Positions 37,388 through 45,925 of a stretch of 64,000 nucleotides of DNA are shown one piece after another. The DNA is from Sphingomonas sp. Leaf22 (GTDB taxonomy: Bacteria; Pseudomonadota; Alphaproteobacteria; Sphingomonadales; Sphingomonadaceae). The translations under genes were made by a program, and so were the position numbers. Under the pieces are notes generated by a model. The model did no database searches. It saw only the letters and a list, made by a program, of their open reading frames with translations, and was not told the DNA's origin. The stretch covers positions 79,652 through 143,651 of the forward strand of contig NZ_LMKP01000002.1 of assembly GCF_001421715.1 (NCBI RefSeq), read 5' to 3'. The stretch's first letter is position 1; the number at the start of each line of letters is the position of its first letter.

Positions 37388-37999
37388 TCAGCCAATCAGT
37401 ACGACATGCAAAAACCGCGGCCCATGCGCCCCGCGGACATATTGCCCTTCGATGTCGGTCGTCCCCGACACCCCGGTCACCCAGTAATGCGCCCGGTGCC
37501 CCGCCAGATCGGCTGGAATATCCTCCAGCGTCGCGATCATGTCCGCTTGCGCCAGCACGACGATATGATGGAGCGTCAGAAAGTTCGGCAACATCGGGGC
37601 CTGCGGTCCGGTCTCGAACACCAGCGACCCGCTCTCCGCCACTCCCGCCTTCGCCACCGCCAGCGCAGCGACCTGATCGGGGGCGGCTTGGTGATCGATC
37701 CGAAAACCGCGCCAATCGAGCGCGGCGACGTGCGGATCGGGCGGGAGATAGAGCGCGGCGGGTAGTGCCTGCGCCGCCAGATAGCGCCGAACAGCATCGG
37801 GCAGGGCATCGGCAGCATCGATCCGGTCGAACGTCGCCGACACGCTCGGCCCCGCCAGCCGTGCCACGAAGCGTTCGACGAGCGAACCGCCGGGCTCGGG
37901 GGGGCGCTCGCTCCCCGCCACCAGCGCCGCCGCCTGTACGGCCAGATCAAGCGGCACCGGTGCGCGCAGCTTGCCGAGGATCGCGTCGCGCGCGCTCAT
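37388..37999 (-). CDS. lutC: LutC/YkgG family protein (LUD domain), L-lactate oxidation
   Basis: LutC is part of the LutABC complex that oxidises L-lactate to pyruvate. The 203-residue protein is a single LUD domain, with AESGSLVFETGPQAPM and the C-terminal GVSGTTDIEGQYVRGAHGP typical of the family. The ATG at 37999 overlaps the lutB stop by 4 nt (ATGA). The open frame continues upstream inside lutB but that is another frame. Last gene of the esterase-lutA-lutB-lutC chain. Confidence 0.9.
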   Translation of the reverse strand: MSARDAILGKLRAPVPLDLAVQAAALVAGSERPPEPGGSLVERFVARLAGPSVSATFDRIDAADALPDAVRRYLAAQALPAALYLPPDPHVAALDWRGFRIDHQAAPDQVAALAVAKAGVAESGSLVFETGPQAPMLPNFLTLHHIVVLAQADMIATLEDIPADLAGHRAHYWVTGVSGTTDIEGQYVRGAHGPRFLHVVLIG

Positions 38000-39390
38000 C
38001 GCCGTCGCCCCCTGGCATATTGCGCCATGAAGGTACCGCCTTCGGGCGCAGGCATGTCGCGATACTTGGTCCACGCGGCGGCGAAGGGCAAGCGGGTGAT
38101 CCAGCCCTGTCGCGCCAGGACCCGCATCGCGCGCACCGCCGCGCCGCTCGCCAAGCGATACAGCCGCGGCCGCAGCACCGCCCGCCGCCAGATGCCGAGG
38201 CCCTGCCGCATCGACACCGGCTCCAGCCCCTCGCGCCAGCTCTTCTCGCGCCACCCGCGCAACAGCGTGGGGAGGGGGATCTTGACCGGGCAGACCTCCT
38301 GACACCGCCCGTTCATCGTGCAGGCATGGGCCAGATCGCGATTGGCCGACAATCCGTCGAGCGCCGGGGTCAGCACCGCCCCCATCGGCCCCGGATAGGT
38401 ACCGCCATAGGCGTGGCCGCCGACCTGCCGGAACACGACGCAATGGTTCATGCACGCCCCGCAGCGGATACAGCGCAGCATCTCCTTCAACGCCGCATCG
38501 GCGGCCATCGCGCTGCGGCCATTGTCGACCAGCACGATGTGCATCTCCTCCGGCCCGTCGCGATCGCCAGCGCGCTTCGGCCCGGTATAGAAGGTCGTAT
38601 ATTGGGTCAGCGCCGCGCCGGTCGCCGATCGCGCCAGCATCCGGAGCATATGGATGGCATGGGGCAGTGCCGGCACGATTTTTTCGATCCCCGCCGTCAC
38701 GATATGCACGCGGGGGGGCATGATCGACAATTCGGCATTGCCTTCGTTGGTGACGGTACAGACGCTGCCGCTGTCGGCGATCAGGAAGTTCGCGCCCGAT
38801 ATGCCGACATCGGCCCCGAGCATCCCGGCGCGCAGATGCCGCCGCGCGCTTTCGGCCATCGCCGCGATCGTCTCCTCGACATGCGGGTCGCGATGCTTCG
38901 CGCGGAACAGCGCCGACACCTGCTCGCGGGTCTTGTGCATCGCCGGCCACACGATGTGCGACGGCCGCTCGCCGGCCAGCTGGATGATATGTTCGGCAAG
39001 GTCGGTCTCGACCCGCTCGATCCCCGCTTCGGCCAGCGCATGGGGCAGGCCGATTTCCTCCCCCAGCATCGATTTGGAGCGTGCGACCGACGTCGCACCC
39101 GCCTTGCGGCACAGATCGATGACGATCGTCGCGGCCTCGTCGGCGGTGCGCGCCCAATGGACCTGCGCGCCCGCGGCAATCGCGTTTGCCTCGAACATCT
39201 CCAGATAATGGCCGAGATGCGCGATCACATGATCCTTGATCGCCGCCGCCCGGGTCCGTGCTTCCTCGAATGCCGGAAACGCCTCGACCGCCGCCGCCCG
39301 CTTCGTCTCTGCGGTGCCAGCGGTGCGCTCGACCGCGACCTTCAGCACCGGATCGGCCAGTGCCAGTTCGACGCGTCGGCCAAAGCTCAT
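37996..39390 (-). CDS. lutB: LutB/LldF family L-lactate oxidation iron-sulfur protein
   Basis: The 464-residue protein has an N-terminal LUD-like domain (GISGANFLIADSGSV) and a ferredoxin-like segment with two [4Fe-4S] Cys sets: Cys307, 310, 313, 317 (CIRCGACMNHC) and Cys357, 363, 367 (CTMNGRCQEVCP). This is the electron-carrying subunit of LutABC. It overlaps lutA and lutC by 4 nt each, so the three subunits are made together. Its place beside the L-rhamnose genes fits, since that route ends in L-lactate. Confidence 0.93.
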   Translation of the reverse strand: MSFGRRVELALADPVLKVAVERTAGTAETKRAAAVEAFPAFEEARTRAAAIKDHVIAHLGHYLEMFEANAIAAGAQVHWARTADEAATIVIDLCRKAGATSVARSKSMLGEEIGLPHALAEAGIERVETDLAEHIIQLAGERPSHIVWPAMHKTREQVSALFRAKHRDPHVEETIAAMAESARRHLRAGMLGADVGISGANFLIADSGSVCTVTNEGNAELSIMPPRVHIVTAGIEKIVPALPHAIHMLRMLARSATGAALTQYTTFYTGPKRAGDRDGPEEMHIVLVDNGRSAMAADAALKEMLRCIRCGACMNHCVVFRQVGGHAYGGTYPGPMGAVLTPALDGLSANRDLAHACTMNGRCQEVCPVKIPLPTLLRGWREKSWREGLEPVSMRQGLGIWRRAVLRPRLYRLASGAAVRAMRVLARQGWITRLPFAAAWTKYRDMPAPEGGTFMAQYARGRRR

Positions 39391-40142
39391 GCGCGTTCGC
39401 CGATCGCCGGACCATCGCCCATGTCGGCGAGGATTTCGACGGCATGGAACGCCCGCACGCTACTGCCGCGCCGGTGCAGCTTGCCCGCCATGTTCATCAG
39501 GCACCCCAGATCGCCCGCCAGCAGCAGCGCCGCGCCGCTATCCTCGATCGCCTGCGCCTTTTCCTCGACCACCGCATTCGAGATCGCCGGATATTTGACG
39601 CAGAAGGTACCGCCGAACCCGCAGCAGGTCTCGGCCCCCTTGAGCGGCCGCTGATCGAGACCGGCGACCGCCGACAGCAGCGTTCGCGGCTGGCGTTTGA
39701 TGCCCAGTTCGCGCAGGCCCGAACAACTATCGTGATAGGCGGCGGTCGTCGGCAGGCCGACCCCATCGGGCCGCCAGCCCTGCGCGTCGAGGAACGACAG
39801 GATTTCGTAGGTCCTGGCGGCCAGAGCCTCGGCCCGTGCCAGCCATGCCGGATCGTCGGCGAACAGTTCGGGATAATGGACCTTGATCGTCCCGCCGCAC
39901 GATCCGCTCGGCACGACGATCGTGTCATAGGGTTCGAGGCACCGGATCGTCGCCTTCGCGATCGCCACCGCCCCGTCGCGGTCGCCCGAATTGAGCGCAG
40001 GCTGCCCGCAACAGGTCTGGCCCGGCGGCACGATCACCTCGAACCCTGCCTCCTCCAGCACCTTCAGGCTGGCAAAGCCGATCGCCGGCCGCATCGCATC
40101 GACCAGACAGGTGACGAACAGTGCGACCGAAGACCTGCTCAT
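39387..40142 (-). CDS. lutA: LutA/LldE family iron-sulfur protein (CCG domains)
   Basis: The 251-residue protein has two Cys-Cys-Gly domains: CCGQ at 44-47 with SGSCGG (79-84) and HDSC, and CCGFGG at 173-178. Such domains bind unusual iron-sulfur clusters in the heterodisulfide-reductase family. It is the third subunit of the L-lactate oxidation complex. ATG 40142 overlaps the stop of the upstream esterase by 4 nt; a longer open frame (to 40184) would intrude on that gene and is rejected. I see no lactate permease or LutR regulator near. Confidence 0.92.
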   Translation of the reverse strand: MSRSSVALFVTCLVDAMRPAIGFASLKVLEEAGFEVIVPPGQTCCGQPALNSGDRDGAVAIAKATIRCLEPYDTIVVPSGSCGGTIKVHYPELFADDPAWLARAEALAARTYEILSFLDAQGWRPDGVGLPTTAAYHDSCSGLRELGIKRQPRTLLSAVAGLDQRPLKGAETCCGFGGTFCVKYPAISNAVVEEKAQAIEDSGAALLLAGDLGCLMNMAGKLHRRGSSVRAFHAVEILADMGDGPAIGERA

Positions 40143-41086
40143 AAGCCGCGCCGTTTCGCGAAGGCGAAGAACAGGTTCGTCCACGGGGCCGGCTGGCCAT
40201 CCAGCATTACGCCGAAACCGTGGCCGCCGACCTCCGGCAGATACGCTTCGGCGGGCCGCTTCGCCCGCCGCAGCGACGCCAGCAGTGCGAGGCCGTTGTC
40301 GACGCTCACCACCCGGTCATCGATCGCATGGGCGATGAAGGTCGGCGGGCTGGCCGGGTTGATCCGGGCATCGGTCCGCGCGCGCAACGCCTTCTCCGGC
40401 GTCGGCTTCTCGCCGAGCAACTGATCCTGCGACCCCTTGTGCGCGCCCGGCACCCCCATCAGCGCCACCGGATATAGCAGCCCGGCCACGCGGACGCCCA
40501 GCGGTTGTGCATCGGCGGCATCGACCGGACGATAGGTTTCGTCGCTGCGATAGGCCAGCATCGCTGCCAGATGCCCTCCCGCCGAAAAGCCCATTACCCC
40601 GATCCGGTCGGTCGCGACGCCAGTGGCCTTCGCCTCGGCCTTGATGAGCCTGAGCGCGCGTTGCGCATCCTGCAGCGGTGCATCCGGGCCGGCCGTCCAC
40701 GGATCGCCGGGCAGGCGGTATTTGAGCAGATAGGCGTGATAGCCGCGATCCGCGAAGAATTGCAGCAGCGCCCGCCCGCCATTGCCGATCGCGACGCGCA
40801 GATAACCGCCGCCGGGGATCAGCAGGATCGCCGCGCCATTGGGCTTGGCGGGCGCGATATGCGCCATGGTCGGGGTGCGGACGTGCAGGAACGCAGTGTC
40901 GTCCTTCGGCCCGGTCGGGGAACGGGGAATTTCCTGTTCCGGCTCGGTTACCTTCTCTCCGCCCGGTGCCACACCGGGCCAGATCGGTTCGAAGGTGAGG
41001 GGGGCGGACCCCGGTTGGCCGAAGGCGGGGAGCGCCGTGGCGATGCCGAGTGCCGCGCTCAGACCTAGCAGGGTTCGGCGCGCCAC
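40139..41086 (-). CDS. Secreted alpha/beta hydrolase, carbohydrate esterase-like
   Basis: The 315-residue protein has a signal peptide (about 1-23) and the alpha/beta hydrolase plan of Aes/BD-FAE-type esterases: oxyanion loop PGGGY (91-95), nucleophile Ser168 in GFSAGG, an Asp in HAIDDRVV and His289 in GGHGFG. The start is taken as the GTG at 41086, right after the palindromic repeat; the longer frame would translate that repeat. Next to a rhamnogalacturonan acetylesterase it probably removes acyl groups from pectic sugars. It overlaps lutA by 4 nt. The exact ester is unknown. Confidence 0.82.
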   Translation of the reverse strand: MARRTLLGLSAALGIATALPAFGQPGSAPLTFEPIWPGVAPGGEKVTEPEQEIPRSPTGPKDDTAFLHVRTPTMAHIAPAKPNGAAILLIPGGGYLRVAIGNGGRALLQFFADRGYHAYLLKYRLPGDPWTAGPDAPLQDAQRALRLIKAEAKATGVATDRIGVMGFSAGGHLAAMLAYRSDETYRPVDAADAQPLGVRVAGLLYPVALMGVPGAHKGSQDQLLGEKPTPEKALRARTDARINPASPPTFIAHAIDDRVVSVDNGLALLASLRRAKRPAEAYLPEVGGHGFGVMLDGQPAPWTNLFFAFAKRRGL

Positions 41087-41095
41087 ACCCGAAGC

Positions 41096-41180
41096 GTATC
41101 CCCGCGCAGGCGGGGATCCAGGGTTGCAGGCACCGGACGGCAGTGGCCGGGGCTCTGGATCCCCGCCTGCGCGGGGATAC
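41096..41180. repeat. Palindromic repeat family 1, copy 1
   Basis: Two perfect 26-bp inverted arms (41096-41121 and 41155-41180) beginning GTATCCCCGCGCAGGCGGGG enclose a 33-nt GC-rich loop. It fills the gap between the acetylesterase stop and the esterase GTG. Related copies are at 41944 and 63807. Confidence 0.9.
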
Positions 41181-41193
41181 GGATCGGCTTGGA

Positions 41194-42039
41194 TCACCGG
41201 CATCCCATCGTCCCCAACGGCGTCGTCCGCGTCAGGTCGGGGCGAACCTTCGCAACCTTCGCCGCGACCGGCAGTCCCGTCCGCGTCAGATCGGCGGCGA
41301 TCAGTTCAGCCACGCCGCGCGCACCCAGTTCGCTGAAATGCGTGTCGTCGGCGATGCCGTCCTTGAACCCCGGATACCGTCCGGCGGGATAGTGGAGGAA
41401 CAGCGCTTTCGATCCCTCGACACCCTTGGCATCGACCCAGCCACGCGAAGATGCTTCGAGGTCGATCAACTGCGTTCCCGTCGTCGCGGCGATGTCGCGT
41501 ACCACCGCCGACCATGCGGCGAAATCGGCTTTGCTCTTGCCATCCGGTCCGAACGATCGGCGGGTCACCGGCGTGATGAGGATCGGCGTCGCGCCATGCC
41601 CCTTCGTCTCCCACACCATCCGCAACAGATTGTCGCGGTACAGCGTCGCGGCCGGGGCATAGCGTTCGGGCTTGTTCTGGCTCGCGTCGTTATGGCCGAA
41701 CTGGATCAGCACGACGTCGCCCGGCTTGATATCGGCCATGATCTTGTCCCACCGCCCCTCGGCGATGAAGCTCTTGGTCGATCGCCCGCCCATCGCCCGG
41801 TTCTCGACCTGCACGTCGCCGGTCAGACCGCACGGCAGCATCTGCCCCCAGCCGGTCTGCGGATAGCGATCCTGCTTATAGGTCTGCGCGGTCGAATCGC
41901 CGGCGATGAAGATCGTCTCGGCGGGCAGTTGCGCACCCATCAATATCCCCGCGCAGGCGGGGATCCAGAGCCGCAGGCGACGGCGCTTGCTGCCCTGGAC
42001 TCCCGCCTTCGCGGGAGTACGGTTCGGTGCGGACCTCAT
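41194..42039 (-). CDS. Rhamnogalacturonan acetylesterase (SGNH/GDSL, CE12-like)
   Basis: The 281-residue protein has the SGNH blocks of rhamnogalacturonan acetylesterase: IAGDSTAQTY (Ser49), MGGRSTKSF, QFGHNDAS and the C-terminal DDTHFSELGA with Asp and His. It removes acetyl groups from rhamnogalacturonan so that it can be cut to rhamnose. The ATG at 42039 overlaps the dehydrogenase stop (ATGA); a second ATG at 41940 would skip the repeat. From 42039, residues about 7-32 are encoded by palindromic repeat copy 2 and, with RRRLRLWIPACAGIL, form a plausible signal peptide. So the export signal may come from the repeat. Confidence 0.88.
   Translation of the reverse strand: MRSAPNRTPAKAGVQGSKRRRLRLWIPACAGILMGAQLPAETIFIAGDSTAQTYKQDRYPQTGWGQMLPCGLTGDVQVENRAMGGRSTKSFIAEGRWDKIMADIKPGDVVLIQFGHNDASQNKPERYAPAATLYRDNLLRMVWETKGHGATPILITPVTRRSFGPDGKSKADFAAWSAVVRDIAATTGTQLIDLEASSRGWVDAKGVEGSKALFLHYPAGRYPGFKDGIADDTHFSELGARGVAELIAADLTRTGLPVAAKVAKVRPDLTRTTPLGTMGCR
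41944..42020. repeat. Palindromic repeat family 1, copy 2, inside the acetylesterase 5' end
   Basis: Left arm (41944-41968) and right arm (41995-42020) match copy 1 with several changes in the right arm. It covers codons 7-32 of the acetylesterase if translation starts at 42039. Confidence 0.85.
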
Positions 42040-42800
42040 TGCAGGTTCACGAACATGCCGCCATCGACCAGCAGCGCCGCGCCGGTGACATAGGCCGCCA
42101 TGTCCGACGCAAGGAACACGATCGGCCCGACCATATCCTCGGGCTGCCCCAACCGGCCCAGCGGCACGCGGCTTTCCATATATTTGCGCTTCGCTTCGTC
42201 GGCGAGGTCGTCCTTGTTGATCTCGGTCAGGATCGTCCCCGGCAGCACCGAGTTGCAGCGGATGCCGTGCCGCCCCAGCGCGATCGCGGTCGATTGCATC
42301 AGCGAATGCACCCCCGCCTTGGTCGGGGTATAATGCGTCTGATACTCGCCGCCGACCAGTGCCGAGATCGACGACACGGCGATGATCGCCCCGCCATCGC
42401 CCTGTTCGACCATCGCCTTCGCCGCCGCCTGACACATATAATAAGCGCCGTGCAGATTGACCCGCAGCGTCCGCTCCAACGTGTCCGCCGGCATTTCCAG
42501 AAAGCTGTGGAACGGGCAGATACCGGCGTTCGACACCATCACGTCGACCCGCCCGAACGCGGCCACGGCTTTCGCCACGAAGTCGGTCGCGGTCGCCGCC
42601 TCGGCGACGTCGCCCTTGATGGCGAGGCCGCGCTGCCCCGTCGCCTCGATCGCGGCGATGCAGGCGTCGGCATCGTCGTCGCGGCTGTGATAGTTGATGA
42701 CGACGTTCGCGCCATGCTGCGCCGTGCCGATCGCTGCCGCCCGGCCGATGCCCGTCGACGCACCGGTGACCAATACCGTCTTGCCTTCCAACAGCTTCAT
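42036..42800 (-). CDS. L-rhamnose 1-dehydrogenase (SDR)
   Basis: This SDR of 254 residues oxidises L-rhamnose to L-rhamnono-lactone, the first step of the non-phosphorylative route. It has TGASTGIG (12-19), catalytic Ser144 and Tyr157-x3-Lys161 (YTPTK). NAGICPFHSFLEMP, AVSSISALVGG, TEINKDDL and the C-terminal VDGGMFVNLQ match the recalled L-rhamnose dehydrogenase of Azotobacter (the LRA1 type), not glucose dehydrogenases. It starts 14 nt after the IclR gene and overlaps the acetylesterase by 4 nt. The other pathway enzymes are on the opposite strand. Confidence 0.9.
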   Translation of the reverse strand: MKLLEGKTVLVTGASTGIGRAAAIGTAQHGANVVINYHSRDDDADACIAAIEATGQRGLAIKGDVAEAATATDFVAKAVAAFGRVDVMVSNAGICPFHSFLEMPADTLERTLRVNLHGAYYMCQAAAKAMVEQGDGGAIIAVSSISALVGGEYQTHYTPTKAGVHSLMQSTAIALGRHGIRCNSVLPGTILTEINKDDLADEAKRKYMESRVPLGRLGQPEDMVGPIVFLASDMAAYVTGAALLVDGGMFVNLQ

Positions 42801-42814
42801 GGCGTTCCTCGTCC

Positions 42815-43669
42815 TTATCGCTTGCGACGCTTTTGCAGCGCCTGTGTATCGGGGGACCAGCCCAGATCGCGGCTGATCCGTTCGGCGGTGCCGCGCACGT
42901 CGGCGCTCAGCGTCGCCATGCGGGCGTCGTCCATATATTGTGCGGCGCTCGACACGCTGATCGCGCCGACGATCCGGCCCGACGCATCGCGCACCGGTGC
43001 GGCGACGCAGCGGATCAGGTCCTCGTTTTCTTCAAGATCATAGGCATGGCCGCTGGCGACATAGCCGCGCATCCGCTCGATCCACACGTCGAAGTCTGGG
43101 CGGCGCGTCCCCGGCGGATGTTCGGCCTCGAAAATCTCGATCCAGCGCGCCTCCGAATCATCGAGCAGCAACGCCTTGCCCAGACCGGTCGACGACAGCG
43201 GCTGGCGGTCGCCGATCCGGCTGGAGATATCGACGCGGCGACGGCCCGGAATCTTGTCGAGATACAGCGCAAGATCGCTGTCGAGCCGACCGAAATGGAC
43301 CGTATCCTCGGTCTGCGCCGCCAGCTCCTCGATCCGGGGGCGGGCGATCTGCACGATGTCGGCCTGACCCTGCGCCAGGAAGCCGAGCTGCAACAGCTTC
43401 GGCCCCAGCAGATACCCTTCACGCGGCAGGAAGGTCAGAAAACCACGATCGATTAACGCGTTGGCGAGCCGGTGCGTGGTCGACCGCGTCAGGCCCATGC
43501 GCTGCGACAATTCGGCCAGCTTGACCGGCCCGTCGATGACCTGATCGAGCAGGTCGAGCCCGCGCACCAGCGTCTGGCTGCCCTGCGCCTTGGCCGTTCC
43601 CTTCGGCTCGGGCTCGGTTCCGCCATCCGACGCGATCGGCGATTCTTCGTTTGACGGTTTATGTCTCAT
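42815..43669 (-). CDS. IclR family transcriptional regulator of the rhamnose island
   Basis: The 284-residue protein has a winged helix-turn-helix (about residues 30-90; LAELSQRMGLTRSTTHRLAN) after a polar N-terminal tail, and an IclR-type effector domain (about 105-270; SSTGLGKALL, GAISVSS). It is the first gene of the leftward run and divergent from L-rhamnonate dehydratase, so it probably controls both directions. A 21-bp palindrome at 43779-43799 is a candidate binding site. The effector (rhamnose, or a keto-deoxy acid) is not known. Confidence 0.9.
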   Translation of the reverse strand: MRHKPSNEESPIASDGGTEPEPKGTAKAQGSQTLVRGLDLLDQVIDGPVKLAELSQRMGLTRSTTHRLANALIDRGFLTFLPREGYLLGPKLLQLGFLAQGQADIVQIARPRIEELAAQTEDTVHFGRLDSDLALYLDKIPGRRRVDISSRIGDRQPLSSTGLGKALLLDDSEARWIEIFEAEHPPGTRRPDFDVWIERMRGYVASGHAYDLEENEDLIRCVAAPVRDASGRIVGAISVSSAAQYMDDARMATLSADVRGTAERISRDLGWSPDTQALQKRRKR

Positions 43670-43778
43670 CTAGTAGCACTCTATCCCATAAAGTGAGAAA
43701 GTAAACCAGTCGGAGCGGATGTTCGCGGGTTTTCCTGCTACGGGGTTTTGCAACATTTCAGACCGCATGGCGCAGGCG

Positions 43779-43799
43779 GCATACCACATGATGGTACGC
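43779..43799. promoter_or_regulatory. Candidate IclR-type operator in the divergent rhamnose promoter
   Basis: Arms GCATACCA and TGGTACGC (7 of 8 positions pair) are separated by CATGA. It lies 69-89 nt before the L-rhamnonate dehydratase start and 110-130 nt before the IclR start. No second copy was found. Confidence 0.5.
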
Positions 43800-43867
43800 G
43801 GGCGCGTGTGGATTTCGGGTTCAGTCGGCGGCGGACCATGGCCGCGCGCGTAACGAAGGTGGTGGCA

Positions 43868-45058
43868 ATGAAGGCGGCGCTTCCCAGGATCAAACATGTC
43901 CGTGCGTTTACCGTGCGCGGCGGCGGGGCGGACTATCACGATCAGCAGGACTATCACTGGATCGACGATCACATCGCGACGCCGATGAGCCGCTATCCCG
44001 AATATCGCCAGTCGCGGCAGAGCTTCGGCATCAACGTGCTCGGCACGCTGATCGTCGAGATCGAGGCGGAGGACGGCACGATCGGTTTCGCGGTGACGAC
44101 CGGCGGCGAACCCGCGTGCTTCATCGTCGAGAAGCATCTCGCCCGCTTCCTCGAAGGGCGTTCGCCGACCGAGTACGAGAAAATCTGGGACCAGATGTAT
44201 TTCTCGACCCAATATTATGGGCGCAAGGGGCTGGTGGTGAACGCTATTTCGGGCGTCGACCTTGCGCTATGGGATCTGCTCGGCAGGCTGCGCGACGAGC
44301 CGGTCTATCAGATGCTGGGCGGCGCGGTGCGCGACGAACTGCAATTCTACGCCACCGGCGCGCGGCCCGACCTTGCCAAGGACATGGGCTTCATCGGCGG
44401 CAAGATGCCGCTGCACCATGGTCCCGCCGAGGGCGTCGAGGGGCTGAAGAAGAATATCGCCGAACTGGCCGAGATGCGCTCGCGCGTCGGGCCGGACTTC
44501 TGGCTGATGTGGGATTGCTGGATGGCGCTCGACGTCGACTATGCGACCCGTCTGGCCCATGCCGCGCACGACCATGGTCTGAAATGGATCGAGGAGGCGA
44601 TCAGTCCCGACGATTATTGGGGCTATGCCGAACTGAAGCGCAACGTGCCGCGCGGGATGCTGGTCACCACCGGCGAACATGAGGCGACCCGCTGGGGCTT
44701 CCGGATGCTGCTGGACATGGAGTGCTGCGACATCATCCAGCCCGATGTCGGCTGGTGCGGCGGCGTGACCGAACTGCTCAAGATTTCGGCGCTGGCCGAT
44801 GCGCGCGGCAAGCTGGTCGTGCCGCACGGCTCGTCGGTCTACAGCTACCATTTCGTGGTCACCCGCCACAATTCGCCCTTCGCCGAATATCTGATGATGG
44901 CACCGGAAGCCGATCATGTGCAGCCGATGTTCCATCCGCAGTTGATCGGCGAGCCCATTCCTGAAAACGGACGGATGCGGACTTCGCGGCTCGATGCCCC
45001 CGGTTTCGGGGTCGAGCTGAACCGCGACCTGACCATGCACCGTCCCTTCGAACACTGA
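43868..45058 (+). CDS. rhmD: L-rhamnonate dehydratase (enolase superfamily, RhmD)
   Basis: The enzyme dehydrates L-rhamnonate to 2-keto-3-deoxy-L-rhamnonate. The 396-residue protein matches recalled E. coli RhmD in long stretches: [49 protein letters not shown]. Metal ligands are Asp216 (MWDCWM), Glu242 (WIEEAI) and Glu270 (TTGEH); the base is His320 ([10 protein letters not shown]) and its partner Asp293 (QPDVGWCGG). ATG 43868 has AAGGTGG upstream; an ATG 10 codons earlier (43838) is possible. It is first in the rightward rhamnose operon. Confidence 0.94.
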   Translation: MKAALPRIKHVRAFTVRGGGADYHDQQDYHWIDDHIATPMSRYPEYRQSRQSFGINVLGTLIVEIEAEDGTIGFAVTTGGEPACFIVEKHLARFLEGRSPTEYEKIWDQMYFSTQYYGRKGLVVNAISGVDLALWDLLGRLRDEPVYQMLGGAVRDELQFYATGARPDLAKDMGFIGGKMPLHHGPAEGVEGLKKNIAELAEMRSRVGPDFWLMWDCWMALDVDYATRLAHAAHDHGLKWIEEAISPDDYWGYAELKRNVPRGMLVTTGEHEATRWGFRMLLDMECCDIIQPDVGWCGGVTELLKISALADARGKLVVPHGSSVYSYHFVVTRHNSPFAEYLMMAPEADHVQPMFHPQLIGEPIPENGRMRTSRLDAPGFGVELNRDLTMHRPFEH

Positions 45059-45070
45059 GAGAACGAGACC

Positions 45071-45925
45071 ATGAAATTCTGCCGCTACGGAACCCAGGGC
45101 GACGAGAAGCCCGGCATCGTCGATGCGAACGGCCAGATCCGCGACCTGTCGGGCGTGGTCGACGACATCACCGTCGCCAGCATCGCCGGCCTGAACGTCG
45201 ATATCGACAGCCTTCCGCAAGTCGACGGCACGCCGCGCTATGGCGTCCCGGTCAAGGGCATCGGCAAGATCGTCGCGATCGGGCTGAACTATGCCGACCA
45301 CGCCGCCGAATCGAACCTGCCGGTGCCGGCCGAACCGATGATGTTCATGAAGGCGCTGTCGTCGCTGACCGGGCCGAACGACGAGGTGATGATCCCCAGG
45401 GATTCGACCCATACCGACTGGGAAGTCGAACTGGCCGTCGTGATCGGCAAGACCGCGCGCTATGTGTCGAAGGAAGACGCGCTTTCGCACGTCGCCGGCT
45501 TTGCGATCGCCAACGACGTGTCGGAACGCTTCAACCAGAAGCAGCGCGGCAGCCAGTGGTCGAAGGGCAAGGGCCATGACACCTTCTGTCCGGTCGGCCC
45601 CTGGCTGGTGACGCCCGACGAGGTGGGCGACCACCAGGATCTCGACATGTTTCTCGACGTGAATGGCGAGCGGATGCAGACCGGCAATACGAAGACGATG
45701 ATCTTCGACGTCGCCGAACTGATCTCGTACGTCAGCGAATATATCACGCTCTATCCGGGCGACGTGATGATCACCGGCACGCCGCCGGGTGTTGGCGAGG
45801 GCAAGAAGCCGAACGCCATCTATCTGAAGGCGGGCGACACGATGAAGCTGGGCATCGCCGGTCTTGGCGAACAGAACCAGCAGGTCGTCGAATGGCGCAA
45901 CCTTGGCGATGCGGTGCTCGGATGA
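45071..45925 (+). CDS. 2,4-diketo-3-deoxy-L-rhamnonate hydrolase (FAH family, LRA6 type)
   Basis: A 284-residue fumarylacetoacetase-family protein with GLNYADHAAE, EPMMFMKALSSLTG, WEVELAVVIG (metal Glu), FAIANDVSERF, SKGKGHDTFCP and GDVMITGTPPGVG. In the L-rhamnose route described for Sphingomonas sp. SKA58 this family member splits the diketo acid to pyruvate and L-lactate. Sequence alone cannot exclude other FAH reactions such as acylpyruvate hydrolysis, but the neighbours, which supply the diketo acid, decide the call. It starts 12 nt after rhmD and overlaps the next gene by 4 nt. Confidence 0.88.
   Translation: MKFCRYGTQGDEKPGIVDANGQIRDLSGVVDDITVASIAGLNVDIDSLPQVDGTPRYGVPVKGIGKIVAIGLNYADHAAESNLPVPAEPMMFMKALSSLTGPNDEVMIPRDSTHTDWEVELAVVIGKTARYVSKEDALSHVAGFAIANDVSERFNQKQRGSQWSKGKGHDTFCPVGPWLVTPDEVGDHQDLDMFLDVNGERMQTGNTKTMIFDVAELISYVSEYITLYPGDVMITGTPPGVGEGKKPNAIYLKAGDTMKLGIAGLGEQNQQVVEWRNLGDAVLG

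Noticed and set aside
41087..41203. Longer N terminus for the esterase at 40139
   Set aside because: The added 39 residues are a translation of the palindromic repeat; the GTG at 41086 gives a normal signal peptide.
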